Source: Bacillota bacterium (lineage in GTDB: Bacteria > Bacillota_I > Bacilli_A > RFN20 > CAG-826). Taken from it: DNA of 54,988 bases. The translations under genes were made by a program, and so were the position numbers. Each line of letters opens with the position of its first letter. Position 1 is the stretch's first letter. The notes under the pieces were generated by a model. That model searched no databases. It saw only the letters and a program-made list of their open reading frames with translations, and was not told the DNA's origin. The stretch covers positions 72,504 through 127,491 of the forward strand of contig JAURFC010000002.1 in assembly GCA_030834445.1 (NCBI GenBank). Direction: 5' to 3'. Shown here in pieces: positions 7,923 to 16,869 of the stretch.

Positions 7923-8678
7923 CTAACCGAATCGACCGGTAATATAACTTTCTGAACGTGGATCTTTTGGCGTAGAGAAGAACGATTTTGTATCGCCCAC
8001 CTCGATTAAGTCACCAAGAAGGAAGAACGCTGTTTGATCCGAAATTCGTGCGGCTTGCTGCATGGAGTGGGTAACAATCACAATCGTATAATGTTGCTTT
8101 AATTGTACTATAAGTTCCTCAATTTTCGCGGTGGCAATCGGATCAAGCGCAGAGGTTGGTTCATCCATTAACAACACTTCAGGATTCATCGCGAGCGCAC
8201 GAGCGATGCAAAGCCGCTGTTGTTGCCCTCCGGAAAGTTCTAGGGCCGATTTGTTTAATCGATCTTTCACTTCTTCCCATAACGCCGCATCTTCTAATGC
8301 TTTTTTAACAAGGGCATCCATTTCTTTCTTTTCATAATGACGTTGGCAGCGAGGTCCATAGGCGATGTTGTCATAAATCGACATCGGGAAGGGATTGGGT
8401 TTTTGAAAAACCATACCGACGCGTTTACGAACGTCAATGACATCGGTTTTTTTATCATAAACATCTAACGATCCAAATAGGACTTGTCCGCGAATTGTCA
8501 CATCGGGAATTAAATCATTCATCCGGTTCAACGTTCGTAAAAACGTGGATTTCCCACAGCCAGAAGGACCAATTAAAGCCGTCACACTATGGGAATCAAT
8601 GGATAAATCAATGTTCTTTAGTGCATGATTTTTCCCGTAATAGAGGTTGAGGCCTTTTACCACAAATGTTTTTTCCAT
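7923..8678 (-). CDS. pstB: phosphate ABC transporter ATP-binding protein
   Basis: A 251-residue ATPase of the PstSCAB phosphate importer. Walker A is GPSGCGKST (about 36-44), the signature is LSGGQQQR, Walker B is [12 protein letters not shown], and the switch His is in [11 protein letters not shown]. The NRMNDLIPD region and [21 protein letters not shown] are diagnostic of PstB. It lies one base after pstA on the same strand, between the permeases and phoU. Confidence 0.97.
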   Translation of the reverse strand: MEKTFVVKGLNLYYGKNHALKNIDLSIDSHSVTALIGPSGCGKSTFLRTLNRMNDLIPDVTIRGQVLFGSLDVYDKKTDVIDVRKRVGMVFQKPNPFPMSIYDNIAYGPRCQRHYEKKEMDALVKKALEDAALWEEVKDRLNKSALELSGGQQQRLCIARALAMNPEVLLMDEPTSALDPIATAKIEELIVQLKQHYTIVIVTHSMQQAARISDQTAFFLLGDLIEVGDTKSFFSTPKDPRSESYITGRFG

Positions 8679-8679
8679 A

Positions 8680-9918
8680 TTAAACCTGGGCTCCTAACCG
8701 ACCCTTTAAAAAGCGATAACTAATAAATTTGATAAGGAGGTTAAGAATTAACACAATCCCTAAAATAATGATGGCAATGGTTGAAGATAGGGCAATATTG
8801 GCAGGTTCATCCGTCATCATTGAATAAATATGAACTGCAAGAGATGTCGATTTATCCGTTAAAGTGACCTCATCTCGAATAATCGATCCCACGGCAAAAA
8901 TAAGCGCTGCCGACTCACCTACGATGCGACCAATGGCTAATAAGGTGGATGCTAAGATTCCCGGTAAGGCATTAGGAACCACGACTTTAAACGTGGTTTG
9001 GGTTTGACTAGCACCTAATGCGAGGGAGGCATAACGATAATCATTCGGTACGACACGTAAACTTTCTTCGGTGGTACGAATAATCACAGGGAGTAAAATA
9101 ACCGCCAACGTCATGGCACCAGAAATAAGATTACCTCCTGTTGCCGGTGAATTCGTATTCGCGGTGAGCGAAACAACAAGGGGAACAAATACGGCTAAAC
9201 CGAGGAGTCCAAAAATTATGGACGGCACGCCGGTAAGAATTTCGATAAAGGAACGGATAATCCGTGTTGCCTGATTCTTTTTTGCGTATTCATTGAGGTA
9301 AAGGGCCGCGCCGATTCCAATCGGTAGGGCAAACAAAAGCGTTAATCCGATGAGCCATAATGTCGTAATCAATGACCCACGAATGCCACCTCCTTTGGTT
9401 GTCACTTCGAGTTCAAAAATCGAATTAGAGCTGTCGAGTTCTTGAATCATGCGTTCCGCACCTCGACGCGCTAATGAAGTTGCCCGATCATTATAAGATA
9501 TTTTTGAAATGAGATATTCTTTCAGCAAAGGAAATTGCTCCGGTCCCACCGCTGATTTATTCACAAGCGTTTCAAACGGAGAATCAGGATGAATATAAGC
9601 GATGATAATGGAAGGTTGGCCTAAGAGATCAACCCCTTCTTCAATTCCCAAACCCCACTTCTGTGAATAATAAACATTGTCTTCAAGCGATTGCATCGCG
9701 GGAAAATTGCCAGGTTCTTCATAACGTTCGATGGTCGCTAAATACACATTGGATTCATAATCATACGTTAATAAATCCACATTCATTAAACTCCAACCTT
9801 GATTAAATAAAAACACTAAAATCGCGCCAAGGGTAAGAAAAGAAACGGAGGAAAAAAGATACGTCAGTGACTGTAATAAGCCATCAATCCACAAACGAAG
9901 TGAAAAAGGCTTACGCAT
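8680..9918 (-). CDS. pstA: phosphate permease PstA with large extracytoplasmic insertion
   Basis: A 412-residue inner-membrane permease. The usual PstA is near 290 residues, so about 120 extra residues are present. TM1 lies at residues about 19-38. An insertion follows at about 50-175, then [16 protein letters not shown] begins the normal permease core with [17 protein letters not shown] as the EAA loop that docks on PstB. Within the insertion, WGLGIEEG (88-95), [12 protein letters not shown] (104-115) and the later [11 protein letters not shown] and FELEVTT are arranged like a PDZ domain. It overlaps pstC by 8 bases. The permease call is firm; the PDZ assignment is inference. Confidence 0.93.
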   Translation of the reverse strand: MRKPFSLRLWIDGLLQSLTYLFSSVSFLTLGAILVFLFNQGWSLMNVDLLTYDYESNVYLATIERYEEPGNFPAMQSLEDNVYYSQKWGLGIEEGVDLLGQPSIIIAYIHPDSPFETLVNKSAVGPEQFPLLKEYLISKISYNDRATSLARRGAERMIQELDSSNSIFELEVTTKGGGIRGSLITTLWLIGLTLLFALPIGIGAALYLNEYAKKNQATRIIRSFIEILTGVPSIIFGLLGLAVFVPLVVSLTANTNSPATGGNLISGAMTLAVILLPVIIRTTEESLRVVPNDYRYASLALGASQTQTTFKVVVPNALPGILASTLLAIGRIVGESAALIFAVGSIIRDEVTLTDKSTSLAVHIYSMMTDEPANIALSSTIAIIILGIVLILNLLIKFISYRFLKGRLGAQV

Positions 9919-10843
9919 ACATACGACCCACTTTGCGTTTGATAAAGTTTAAGGTTAAATTGGTTAATAAAATGATAACCATCAAGACAAGTCCAATGGA
10001 GAAACGTATCGTGTAATCCAAACCCACCGTTTCTTTCATCCCTAATAACATCGTGGATGTTAACGTCGCAGTGGTGTCAAATAAGTTAAAGGTAATTCCA
10101 GAACGGCGTGATCCCGCGACTAACGCAACCGCGGTAGCTTCACCAAGCGCACGACCTACGCCAAGAATGGCAGCTGTGAAAATCCCAGATTTAGCCGCAG
10201 CAAGAACAACTTTAAATTGCGTTTGGGTTTGCGTAGCACCTAAAGCGAGCGATCCTTGAATTAGACTTTTATCGACCGATCGAATCGCCACTTCCGCGAT
10301 GACGGTCATTGTAGGAATAATCATGATTGCTAAGACAATCACGGTCGATAAAACCGAAAAACCTGCCGCTGATTGCACCCCAAATGAAACCGATAGATTA
10401 TAAACCACATTTAAAATAAAACCCGCACCAAATAATCCATAAACTATCGAAGGAATTGCTGCGAGAATTTCAATGATCGTTCGTAACAAATTTCCAAGCC
10501 ATCTCGGGGCGATTTTGGCAATAAAAAGTGCGGTTAAAGTTGCGATCGGTGCCGCAATCAATAATGCTAAAAAGGCATTGTATAATGTGCTGATAATTAA
10601 GTAGCCGATGCCGTAAGCATTTGATAAAAAGGTGGGACCATCTAAATAGACAATACCTGTCAGAAATCGTAATAAATTGACTTGTCCTAAGCCATCGTTA
10701 TCCGAGATAAAGGGAGTAATGCCCCGCTCAAAGATGACAATGACAATCAGTACGATAAAAGATGCAGATAAAATCGCTGTTCCAAACAAGATATTTTCAA
10801 CAATTTTATCAACCACTTTTTTTAAAGTATTTTTTGATTTCAT
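9911..10843 (-). CDS. pstC: phosphate permease PstC
   Basis: A 310-residue permease subunit of PstSCAB with about six membrane helices. The EAA loop is GSLALGATQTQTQFKVVL, followed by GRALGEATAVALVAG, a PstC hallmark. I start it at the ATG at 10843 (MKSKNTLKK). An in-frame TTG at 10861 would add six residues, but neither has a good ribosome binding site. A terminator-like hairpin separates it from pstS, which suggests lower expression than the binding protein. Confidence 0.94.
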   Translation of the reverse strand: MKSKNTLKKVVDKIVENILFGTAILSASFIVLIVIVIFERGITPFISDNDGLGQVNLLRFLTGIVYLDGPTFLSNAYGIGYLIISTLYNAFLALLIAAPIATLTALFIAKIAPRWLGNLLRTIIEILAAIPSIVYGLFGAGFILNVVYNLSVSFGVQSAAGFSVLSTVIVLAIMIIPTMTVIAEVAIRSVDKSLIQGSLALGATQTQTQFKVVLAAAKSGIFTAAILGVGRALGEATAVALVAGSRRSGITFNLFDTTATLTSTMLLGMKETVGLDYTIRFSIGLVLMVIILLTNLTLNFIKRKVGRMYA

Positions 10844-10864
10844 AAGTTTTTTTAACAACAAAAA

Positions 10865-10895
10865 TTATACCGAGACCACTAAGGTCCCGGTATAA
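10865..10895 (-). terminator. intrinsic terminator/attenuator between pstS and pstC
   Basis: A hairpin with 13-base arms (10865-10877 and 10883-10895) has one A-C mismatch and loop ACTAA. On the minus strand it is followed by TTTTTGTTGTT. It lies 18 bases past the pstS stop and 22 bases before the pstC ATG, so it should cut transcription after the binding-protein gene while letting some read into pstCAB-phoU. Confidence 0.85.
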
Positions 10896-10913
10896 CATTA
10901 ATGTAAATAATTG

Positions 10914-11930
10914 TTAAAGCGCGGCTTCTGCATCCAAAGCATCTTGCCATGTCCGAATCGGATTGGCCGCTGCTTTTTCATACATACGTTTTAATAGATC
11001 AGCATCGACATTGCTTAAGGGATTGTCATTGTGAACAATCGCCACAATGGCATCCCAGGCTAATTGTCCAAGTTGTTCAGAGGGAAGTGCGGTTCCATTA
11101 AGATCGACTTGTTCGGCAGCGGTAAAGTTACGTGAGGCAAATCCAACGTCCTTACCTACTGCTTCGTCTTTCTGAGCACCATTAGTACGTTTCCAAGCAT
11201 CCCCCGAACCAGTGTGTTCGTGTTCAGCTACAAAATTTCCGCATCGTGGACGGAAGGAAGCAGTCACAGCTTTTGCGACTTTTTCAATGGAATCCGATCC
11301 ACCGAAACGAACCGTGATCGCAGAGTTATCTTGATCACAGACGGGATATTGGGATTTAATATCATCCCAACGGGTATTGGTTGCTAAGGCTACAGCTCCG
11401 GCACCCGCAATCGTATCTTCACCTTCAATGGTGGTCATAAACGCGACAAATGCTTTGGCAATATTTTCAACCGTGTCTGATGGGAAATCACCATCGGCAC
11501 GTAACATCCAATTAAACGGACGTTTTAACCCATAAGAATTATCTAAAACAGTATCTTCACTCGCTTCGATTCCATTAAAGGTTAAGCCTTTCACATTGGC
11601 ATTAAGCGAAGATAATGACACGTAACCGATACCATATTTGTCCGATCCACTCATGGCGGTTAAAATCGCGGTGTTATCAGCGATAATAAAACCTTCTGTT
11701 AATAAATTGTCATCTTTCGCCGCCGCAGAAAAACCTATGCCACCCATAAATCCATCGCGTGTTCCAGATGTCGTGTCGCGAGTGTAGAGAACAATATTGT
11801 TTTCTGCATTGAAGCTCGGAACTTGAGAACTGGCAGTGGATGAGGCAACGCTACTTGAGGTTCCTCCACAGGCGGCAAGTAAGGTGGCAAACCCTGTAAG
11901 CCAAATTCCTTTTTTAAAGTGCATGTTCAT
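10914..11930 (-). CDS. pstS: phosphate-binding lipoprotein PstS, circularly permuted
   Basis: The phosphate-binding subunit of the Pst importer, 338 residues. Signal peptide and lipobox LLAAC place the lipid cysteine at 21, then a Ser/Ala-rich linker. Residues 46-182 match the canonical C-terminal half: TRDTTSGTRDGF (50-61), YGIGYVSLSSLN (99-110), then FVAFMTTIEGEDTI. Residues 205-330 match the canonical N-terminal half: ITVRFGGSDSIEKV, HTGSGDAW (239-246), DVGFASRNF (261-269), AIVHNDNPLSNV and the Trp-containing RTWQDA. The phosphate loops are all present but in order 4-1-2-3. The start at 11930 follows GAGGAGGAAAG; an upstream ATG at 11957 lies before that ribosome site and is rejected. Confidence 0.9.
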   Translation of the reverse strand: MNMHFKKGIWLTGFATLLAACGGTSSSVASSTASSQVPSFNAENNIVLYTRDTTSGTRDGFMGGIGFSAAAKDDNLLTEGFIIADNTAILTAMSGSDKYGIGYVSLSSLNANVKGLTFNGIEASEDTVLDNSYGLKRPFNWMLRADGDFPSDTVENIAKAFVAFMTTIEGEDTIAGAGAVALATNTRWDDIKSQYPVCDQDNSAITVRFGGSDSIEKVAKAVTASFRPRCGNFVAEHEHTGSGDAWKRTNGAQKDEAVGKDVGFASRNFTAAEQVDLNGTALPSEQLGQLAWDAIVAIVHNDNPLSNVDADLLKRMYEKAAANPIRTWQDALDAEAAL

Positions 11931-11982
11931 TCGTTTTCTTTCCTCCTCATGATTCATACAACATTACCATAGAGGATGAAAT

Positions 11983-12018
11983 CGTTAAGATGATGAACTT
12001 TAGGTTAAGTTTTGTTAA
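11983..12018 (-). promoter_or_regulatory. putative Pho box upstream of pstS
   Basis: On the minus strand TTAACA (12018-12013), TTAACC (12008-12003) and TTAACG (11988-11983) are spaced by 10 and 20 bases, on one face of the helix. This resembles the TTAACA direct repeats bound by PhoP/PhoB-type regulators. The first repeat overlaps the phoR stop codon. They lie 53-88 bases upstream of the pstS start. Confidence 0.6.
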
Positions 12019-13232
12019 CGCAGGTTGGGAAGACTTAAAATAAAGGTCGTTCCCCGACCTAATTCACTTTTCACTTCGATGGTCCCTTTATGTGCTTCAA
12101 TGATGGCGCGCGTAATAGCCAATCCCAAGCCACTGCCACCTTCAACGCGATTACGAGCGAAGTCCGTCCGATAAAATCGATCAAAAATGCGTGGAAGGTT
12201 TTGAGGTTCAATACCTGCACCAGAATCGGAAAAGATGATAATCGTATATTTATCAGCTATCTCACAATGGATCTTCACGCCGCCTTTTGTGGTATATCGT
12301 ATCGCATTGGATAGAAGATTAGAAAAAATTTGAAATGTCTTATCACGATCAAGAAAAACAACGGTATGACAGGAGGGGTGAACATCAACCGACAAACCTT
12401 TCTCTCGTAGAGAGGTTTGATGGACTTGAAGTACATCTCCAAGTAATTCATCAAAATAAAATTCTGATTTGATTAAGGTAGAAAATAGTTGATTATCGAG
12501 TTTAGATAAATTGGTAAGTTCATCCATTAATCGTTGCATTCGTGCAGATTCTTTATCGATAATTTCTAGAAAACTTTGTCGTTCGCGAGGAGATAATTTT
12601 GCCCCAGGTCGATTGAGGATATCCGAAGCCCCCATAATCGCCGCCAAAGGTGTTTTTAATTCGTGCGATATGTCGGCCAAAAATTCCGTTTGAACTTGGT
12701 CTAAGTTATGTTGATGCGAAATATCCACGGAAAGCACTAACACCCCGAAGAAAGTTGATTCAAATTCTAACCGTATGATGCGTGTTTGGATCCTTTTTTT
12801 ATCCAAATCCCATTCAAAGGTAGCTCCCGTTTCGATCGCTAAGGATTGTTGCAAACTTCCCCATAATGTCGGATATGGTTTTAGTGCATCAATTGTTGTC
12901 CATGTGTCACCGATTAAGGCTTTTTGCCGGGACGACGATAAAAAGATTTGACCCGAAGGCAGTACAAGAAAAAATGCTTGATCAAGATGTTTTGTCAGTT
13001 GATCCAAGAGAAACTCGTCTTGTAACGATTGACTCGACACAATGGGGATCTTGGGTGGTCCTTCTATCGAGCCAGGCATCCATAAAAATATAATAAAAAT
13101 AAATGCGGTTAAAAAAAAGATAAATATACTTAAAAAAGTCCCATTATTACGAAAGAAAAAGGTTACTAACAAGGAAATTAAAAGAAAAAATAGTCCGAGC
13201 ATCACGCGTCCGAGAAGTGTTTTCTTTTCCAT
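12015..13232 (-). CDS. phoR: PhoR-type sensor histidine kinase
   Basis: A 405-residue membrane sensor kinase. Two N-terminal hydrophobic helices (about 9-27 and 33-51) are followed by a PAS-like segment at about 70-175. The dimerisation/phosphoacceptor box is ADISHELKTPLAAIMGAS. The N box is SNLLSNAIRYT, G1 is DSGAGI, F is IFDRFYRTD, and G2 is GGSGLGLAI. It should phosphorylate the PhoB-like regulator encoded 18 bases upstream and read Pst/PhoU status. Compared with B. subtilis PhoR it lacks a large extracellular domain, in line with sensing through PstSCAB-PhoU. Confidence 0.92.
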   Translation of the reverse strand: MEKKTLLGRVMLGLFFLLISLLVTFFFRNNGTFLSIFIFFLTAFIFIIFLWMPGSIEGPPKIPIVSSQSLQDEFLLDQLTKHLDQAFFLVLPSGQIFLSSSRQKALIGDTWTTIDALKPYPTLWGSLQQSLAIETGATFEWDLDKKRIQTRIIRLEFESTFFGVLVLSVDISHQHNLDQVQTEFLADISHELKTPLAAIMGASDILNRPGAKLSPRERQSFLEIIDKESARMQRLMDELTNLSKLDNQLFSTLIKSEFYFDELLGDVLQVHQTSLREKGLSVDVHPSCHTVVFLDRDKTFQIFSNLLSNAIRYTTKGGVKIHCEIADKYTIIIFSDSGAGIEPQNLPRIFDRFYRTDFARNRVEGGSGLGLAITRAIIEAHKGTIEVKSELGRGTTFILSLPNLR

Positions 13233-13250
13233 GCCTTACATTATATAAGG

Positions 13251-13931
13251 TTACTTAAGTAATAAGGAATAACCCACACCACGAACCGGTTTAAAGAAAC
13301 ATTCTGCATCAATAAGTTTTCGTTTTAGATTGTAAACATGGACATCAACAATCCGTGTTGTTCCATCATATTCAAAACCCCAAATCGCATTAAGTATGGT
13401 ATCGCGAGATAAGGCTTGTTCTTTGTTAACGATGAAAAATTTTAGTAAATCAAATTCCATCTTCGTGAGTTCGATGGGTTTTTGATTCACAAACACTTTA
13501 AATTGCTTTAAATCTAAAAGAATATTTGAAAAATCGAGGGTATCTTCTTCGTGATTTTTGTCGGGTTGGAAGTGACCGAGTAATGCTTTTACTTGAGCAA
13601 TGAGTTCACGATTTGAGATGGGTTTTTTTAAATAAAGATCAGCCCCAGAACTTAATCCTTCAATCGCATCAAATTCAGACGTTTTTGCGGTGAGCATGAC
13701 AAACAAACCTTTATTTTTTTCCGCCCTTAACTTTTTCACTAATTCTAAGCCTGACATGTTTGGAATCATCCAATCAATAATAAAACAATCAAATTTTTCC
13801 TTTTGTACCATCCGGTATGCTTCCGTTCCGTTATTCGCGTTTTTAACAACAAATCCGGCGGTTTCAAGGTCAAATTTTAATATTTTAGCTAAAGATGGTT
13901 CATCTTCGACGACTAAAATCTTCTTTGCCAT
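13251..13931 (-). CDS. phoB: PhoB/PhoP-type response regulator
   Basis: A 226-residue OmpR/PhoB-family regulator. The receiver domain (1-120) has the acidic pair in VVEDEPS, the phosphoacceptor Asp in IIDWMIPNMSG, Thr in MLTAKTS and Lys in YLKKPIS. The C-terminal winged helix contains LTKMEFDLLKFF and the recognition/wing part RIVDVHVYNLKRKL ending in RGVGYSL. AAAGGAGAT precedes the start. It begins the minus-strand run phoB-phoR-pstS-pstC-pstA-pstB-phoU and is the likely activator of pstS and phnD. Confidence 0.93.
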   Translation of the reverse strand: MAKKILVVEDEPSLAKILKFDLETAGFVVKNANNGTEAYRMVQKEKFDCFIIDWMIPNMSGLELVKKLRAEKNKGLFVMLTAKTSEFDAIEGLSSGADLYLKKPISNRELIAQVKALLGHFQPDKNHEEDTLDFSNILLDLKQFKVFVNQKPIELTKMEFDLLKFFIVNKEQALSRDTILNAIWGFEYDGTTRIVDVHVYNLKRKLIDAECFFKPVRGVGYSLLLK

Positions 13932-13961
13932 GAAGGATCTCCTTTCAATCGGTTTGAAACG

Positions 13962-14010
13962 ATTGTTAAGACCTTATTATCTTAAAGGCATTTTATCAAA
14001 TAATTGTTAA
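13962..14010 (-). promoter_or_regulatory. putative Pho box upstream of phoB
   Basis: On the minus strand CTTAACAAT (13970-13962) and TTAACA (14010-14005) flank a weaker TTTAAG (13985-13980). The 9-mer CTTAACAAT recurs upstream of phnD at 27555. This suggests autoregulation of phoBR. Spacing is less regular than upstream of pstS. Confidence 0.45.
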
Positions 14011-14074
14011 AGAAATGTAAATTATCTTTCTTCAAAATTTACAATTGGGGGGGAACGCCACTTCGTAAAGCGAC

Positions 14075-14159
14075 TATAATGAAATTAGTCTAGAATCAAT
14101 TTCTTAATCGGCTATTAAGAAAACGATTCAAAAAGGTATTTTTGTTCAAGGAGGATAAC
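14075..14159 (+). promoter_or_regulatory. promoter and structured 5' leader of the nucleoside-binding lipoprotein gene
   Basis: TATAAT at 14075-14080 gives a leader of about 75 bases. It contains a stem-loop at 14093-14129: outer pairs GAATC/GATTC, a 2x2 internal loop, then nine inner pairs TTTCTTAAT/ATTAAGAAA around loop CGGCT. AAGGAGGA follows at 14149-14156, before the ATG at 14160. The leader does not match the purine riboswitch as I know it. It could stabilise the mRNA or control initiation. The rest of the 13932-14159 spacer holds the phoB promoter region. Confidence 0.5.
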
Positions 14160-15272
14160 ATGAAAAAACTTACCACTGTTGCGATGTTAGCTGTGGCGGG
14201 ATTTTCCTTGTTGCTTTCTGCATGCGGTACCACATCCTATGAAATCGCCCTTGTCACGGATATTGGTGACATCGACGATAAGTCCTTTAACCAAGGCGCA
14301 TGGGAAGGTGTGGTTGAATATGCGGAAGCCAACAATAAATCTCACCAATATTACAAACCTGCGGCCGTTGACAACACTGAATATGTCAACACCATCGACT
14401 TAGCCGTCGAAGGTGGTGCTAAAGTCATTGTCACCCCAGGATTCTTATTCGAAACACCGATCTTCTTAGCCCAAGATGCGCATCCAGATGTGAACTTCAT
14501 CTTGTTAGATGGTGTTCCACACAATGCGGATTATTCCGAATTCCGTCAAGAAGATAACGTTTTATCCATTCTTTATGCCGAACAACAAGCAGGTTACTTA
14601 GCCGGGTATGCTGCGGTTGCTGATGGCTTTACATCCTTAGGTTTTATGGGGGGTCTTGCTGTTCCTGCCGTTGTTAAATTTGGGGTCGGGTTCTTGCTCG
14701 GTGCTCAAGATGCTGCTGCAGACTTAAGTGTTGAAGGTGTGACCTTACGTTACCACTATACGGGTGACTTTGCCGATACACCTAAAAACGCGACAACTGC
14801 ACAAACCATGTTCCAACAAGGCGTTGAAGTGATCTTCGCAGCCGGTGGTGCTGTTGGTTTATCGGTCATGAAGGAAGCTGAAGCTGCTGGTAAAAAAGTT
14901 ATTGGGGTTGACGTAAACCAAGGTCCAGGTGGTGCAAACCTCTCGGATACGGTCATCTCCTCTGCGATGAAAGGCTTAGGAACCTCCGTTGTTCAAGCCT
15001 TAACCGCGTACTATGATGGTGAATTCCCTGGTGGTGAAGTTTGGGTTCTTGACGCCTCCAATGATGGTGTCGGCTTACCAACTGACGAAGCCTCATGGGG
15101 TTTTGAAACCTTCACGGTTGCTGAATACGATGTGATTTATGCAGAGCTTGCCGATGGTGAACGAACCGTTGCTTTAATCGAAGCCAACGGTGGAATCACG
15201 GGCGCGACCGAAACAGAAATTCAAGCGTATGATAATGCTGCAGGTAACATTTCTGTTACTTGGGTTGCTTAA
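14160..15272 (+). CDS. BMP-family nucleoside-binding lipoprotein
   Basis: A 370-residue solute-binding lipoprotein of the BMP/PnrA/NupN family, which captures purine and other nucleosides outside the membrane. The signal peptide ends in LLSACG. The mature part starts with YEIALVTDIGDIDDKSFNQ, the family hallmark whose DKSFNQ segment contacts nucleoside. Further conserved parts are EQQAGYLAGYAA, GFMGGLAVPAVVKF, VIFAAGGAVGLSV and VIGVDVNQ. The start at 14160 has a near-perfect AAGGAGGA. It is followed by a terminator and then by the matching ATPase and permeases. Confidence 0.93.
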   Translation: MKKLTTVAMLAVAGFSLLLSACGTTSYEIALVTDIGDIDDKSFNQGAWEGVVEYAEANNKSHQYYKPAAVDNTEYVNTIDLAVEGGAKVIVTPGFLFETPIFLAQDAHPDVNFILLDGVPHNADYSEFRQEDNVLSILYAEQQAGYLAGYAAVADGFTSLGFMGGLAVPAVVKFGVGFLLGAQDAAADLSVEGVTLRYHYTGDFADTPKNATTAQTMFQQGVEVIFAAGGAVGLSVMKEAEAAGKKVIGVDVNQGPGGANLSDTVISSAMKGLGTSVVQALTAYYDGEFPGGEVWVLDASNDGVGLPTDEASWGFETFTVAEYDVIYAELADGERTVALIEANGGITGATETEIQAYDNAAGNISVTWVA

Positions 15273-15285
15273 TACCTAGCCAAAC

Positions 15286-15319
15286 AAAAAGCACAGGGGG
15301 TTAAATCCCTGTGCTTTTT
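15286..15319 (+). terminator. intrinsic terminator after the BMP lipoprotein gene
   Basis: AAAAAGCACAGGG (15286-15298) pairs with CCCTGTGCTTTTT (15307-15319) around loop GGTTAAAT. The eight-base GC-rich core followed by Ts is a textbook rho-independent terminator. The ATPase gene downstream has its own -10 box. Confidence 0.92.
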
Positions 15320-15323
15320 AATG

Positions 15324-15336
15324 TAAAATTTAAACA
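15324..15336 (+). promoter_or_regulatory. -10 box of a probable leaderless transcript for the nucleoside ABC importer
   Basis: TAAAAT at 15324-15329, immediately behind the terminator, lies 7 bases before the ATG at 15337. No Shine-Dalgarno site is present. No clear -35 box is seen. Confidence 0.45.
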
Positions 15337-16869
15337 ATGAAACCTGCAAAACGTCCCATCATCGACATGCAACATATCACCAAGGTTTTTCCTGGTATTG
15401 TTGCTAATGATGATATTTCTCTTTCCTTGATGGAAGGCGAAATTCATGCGCTACTTGGTGAAAATGGCGCAGGAAAATCAACCCTCATGAGCGTACTCTT
15501 TGGTTTGTATACCCCCGAAGGTGGGCAAATCAAAAAGTATGATGATGTCATTCAAATCAAAGATCCGAATGACGCCAATCGTTATGGTATTGGGATGGTC
15601 CATCAGCACTTTAAATTGGTCGAAGTATTTACCGTTCTCGACAACATTCTTCTTGGGGCAGAACCGATGGAAAATGCCCTCTTCATTGACCGTAAAAAAG
15701 CCAAAGAAGACATTGTGGCACTTTCCAATCGTTACAAATTAAAAATTGATGTTGATGCCAAGATTGAAGATATCTCCGTGGGGATGCAGCAACGCGTGGA
15801 AATCCTTAAAATGTTATACCGCAAAAATAACATTCTCATTTTTGATGAACCAACGGCCGTATTAACCCCACAAGAAATCGAAGAATTAATGAAGATCTTG
15901 AACGACCTTAAAAACGAAGGCAAGTCCATTTTATTTATTTCTCACAAACTGAACGAAATCATGGCGATTTCCGACCGTGTGACAGTTTTACGGAAAGGGA
16001 AAGCAGTGGGAACGTTTATCACCAAAGAAACCACCCCCAAAGCGTTATCCACCCTTATGGTGGGACGTGATATTACGTTTGAAGTGGCTAAAACACCCGT
16101 AACTATTGGGGACGCACAACTCGAATTAAGTCATCTTAGTTACATTTCACCCCGTACCAAAAAAGCATTGTTGAATGATGTGTCTTTCTCGGTTCGTTCA
16201 GGGGAGATCGTTGGTATTGCTGGCATTGAAGGAAATGGTCAATCCGAATTAGCCTACCTCATTGCCGGACTCCTTCACCCTTCGGATGGTCACATCCACT
16301 TAAAAGGGCAAGATATCTCCCATCGTTCCGTTCGTTATCGTAACGATGCAGGACTCGCTCATATTCCTGAAGACCGGCATAAATATGGTTTGATTCTTGA
16401 TGATCCACTTTTTTCGAATTTATCGATGAAAAAATATCATAAAGAACCGTTTCAAAAAAATGGCATCTTGAATAAAAAAGCCTCCCTTGAACTTGCGGAG
16501 TCCTTAATCCATTCCTTTGATGTCCGTTCCGGTCAGGGTATTTATTCACTGACCCGTAGTTTGAGTGGTGGCAATCAACAAAAAGCAATCATTGCTCGAG
16601 AAATTGATACGAACTCTGACGTCATGCTTGCGGTTCAATTGACCCGCGGCCTCGATGTGGGTGCGATTGAATACATTCACCAACACATGCTACGGCAACG
16701 GGAAGAAGGCAAAGCCATTCTAATGATTTCCTTAGAACTGGATGAAATTATGAAATTATCCGACCGAATTCTTGTGATGTACAACGGTCAAATCGTCGCC
16801 GAATTAAAACCCAAACAAACCACGAAAGAAGAAATTGGTCTTTACATGGCAGGAGGACACCCTTCATGA
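15337..16869 (+). CDS. nucleoside ABC transporter ATPase, two NBDs
   Basis: A 510-residue tandem ATPase of the NupO/YufO (sugar/nucleoside CUT2-like) family. In the first domain Walker A is GENGAGKST (about 42-50), the signature is ISVGMQQRVE and Walker B is ILIFDEPTAVLTP. In the second domain Walker A is degenerate (GIEGNGQSE), the signature is LSGGNQQK and Walker B is DVMLAVQLTRGLDVG, the inactive-site form normal for this family. It would energise uptake of nucleosides delivered by the BMP lipoprotein. The next permease overlaps by ATGA. Confidence 0.93.
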   Translation: MKPAKRPIIDMQHITKVFPGIVANDDISLSLMEGEIHALLGENGAGKSTLMSVLFGLYTPEGGQIKKYDDVIQIKDPNDANRYGIGMVHQHFKLVEVFTVLDNILLGAEPMENALFIDRKKAKEDIVALSNRYKLKIDVDAKIEDISVGMQQRVEILKMLYRKNNILIFDEPTAVLTPQEIEELMKILNDLKNEGKSILFISHKLNEIMAISDRVTVLRKGKAVGTFITKETTPKALSTLMVGRDITFEVAKTPVTIGDAQLELSHLSYISPRTKKALLNDVSFSVRSGEIVGIAGIEGNGQSELAYLIAGLLHPSDGHIHLKGQDISHRSVRYRNDAGLAHIPEDRHKYGLILDDPLFSNLSMKKYHKEPFQKNGILNKKASLELAESLIHSFDVRSGQGIYSLTRSLSGGNQQKAIIAREIDTNSDVMLAVQLTRGLDVGAIEYIHQHMLRQREEGKAILMISLELDEIMKLSDRILVMYNGQIVAELKPKQTTKEEIGLYMAGGHPS

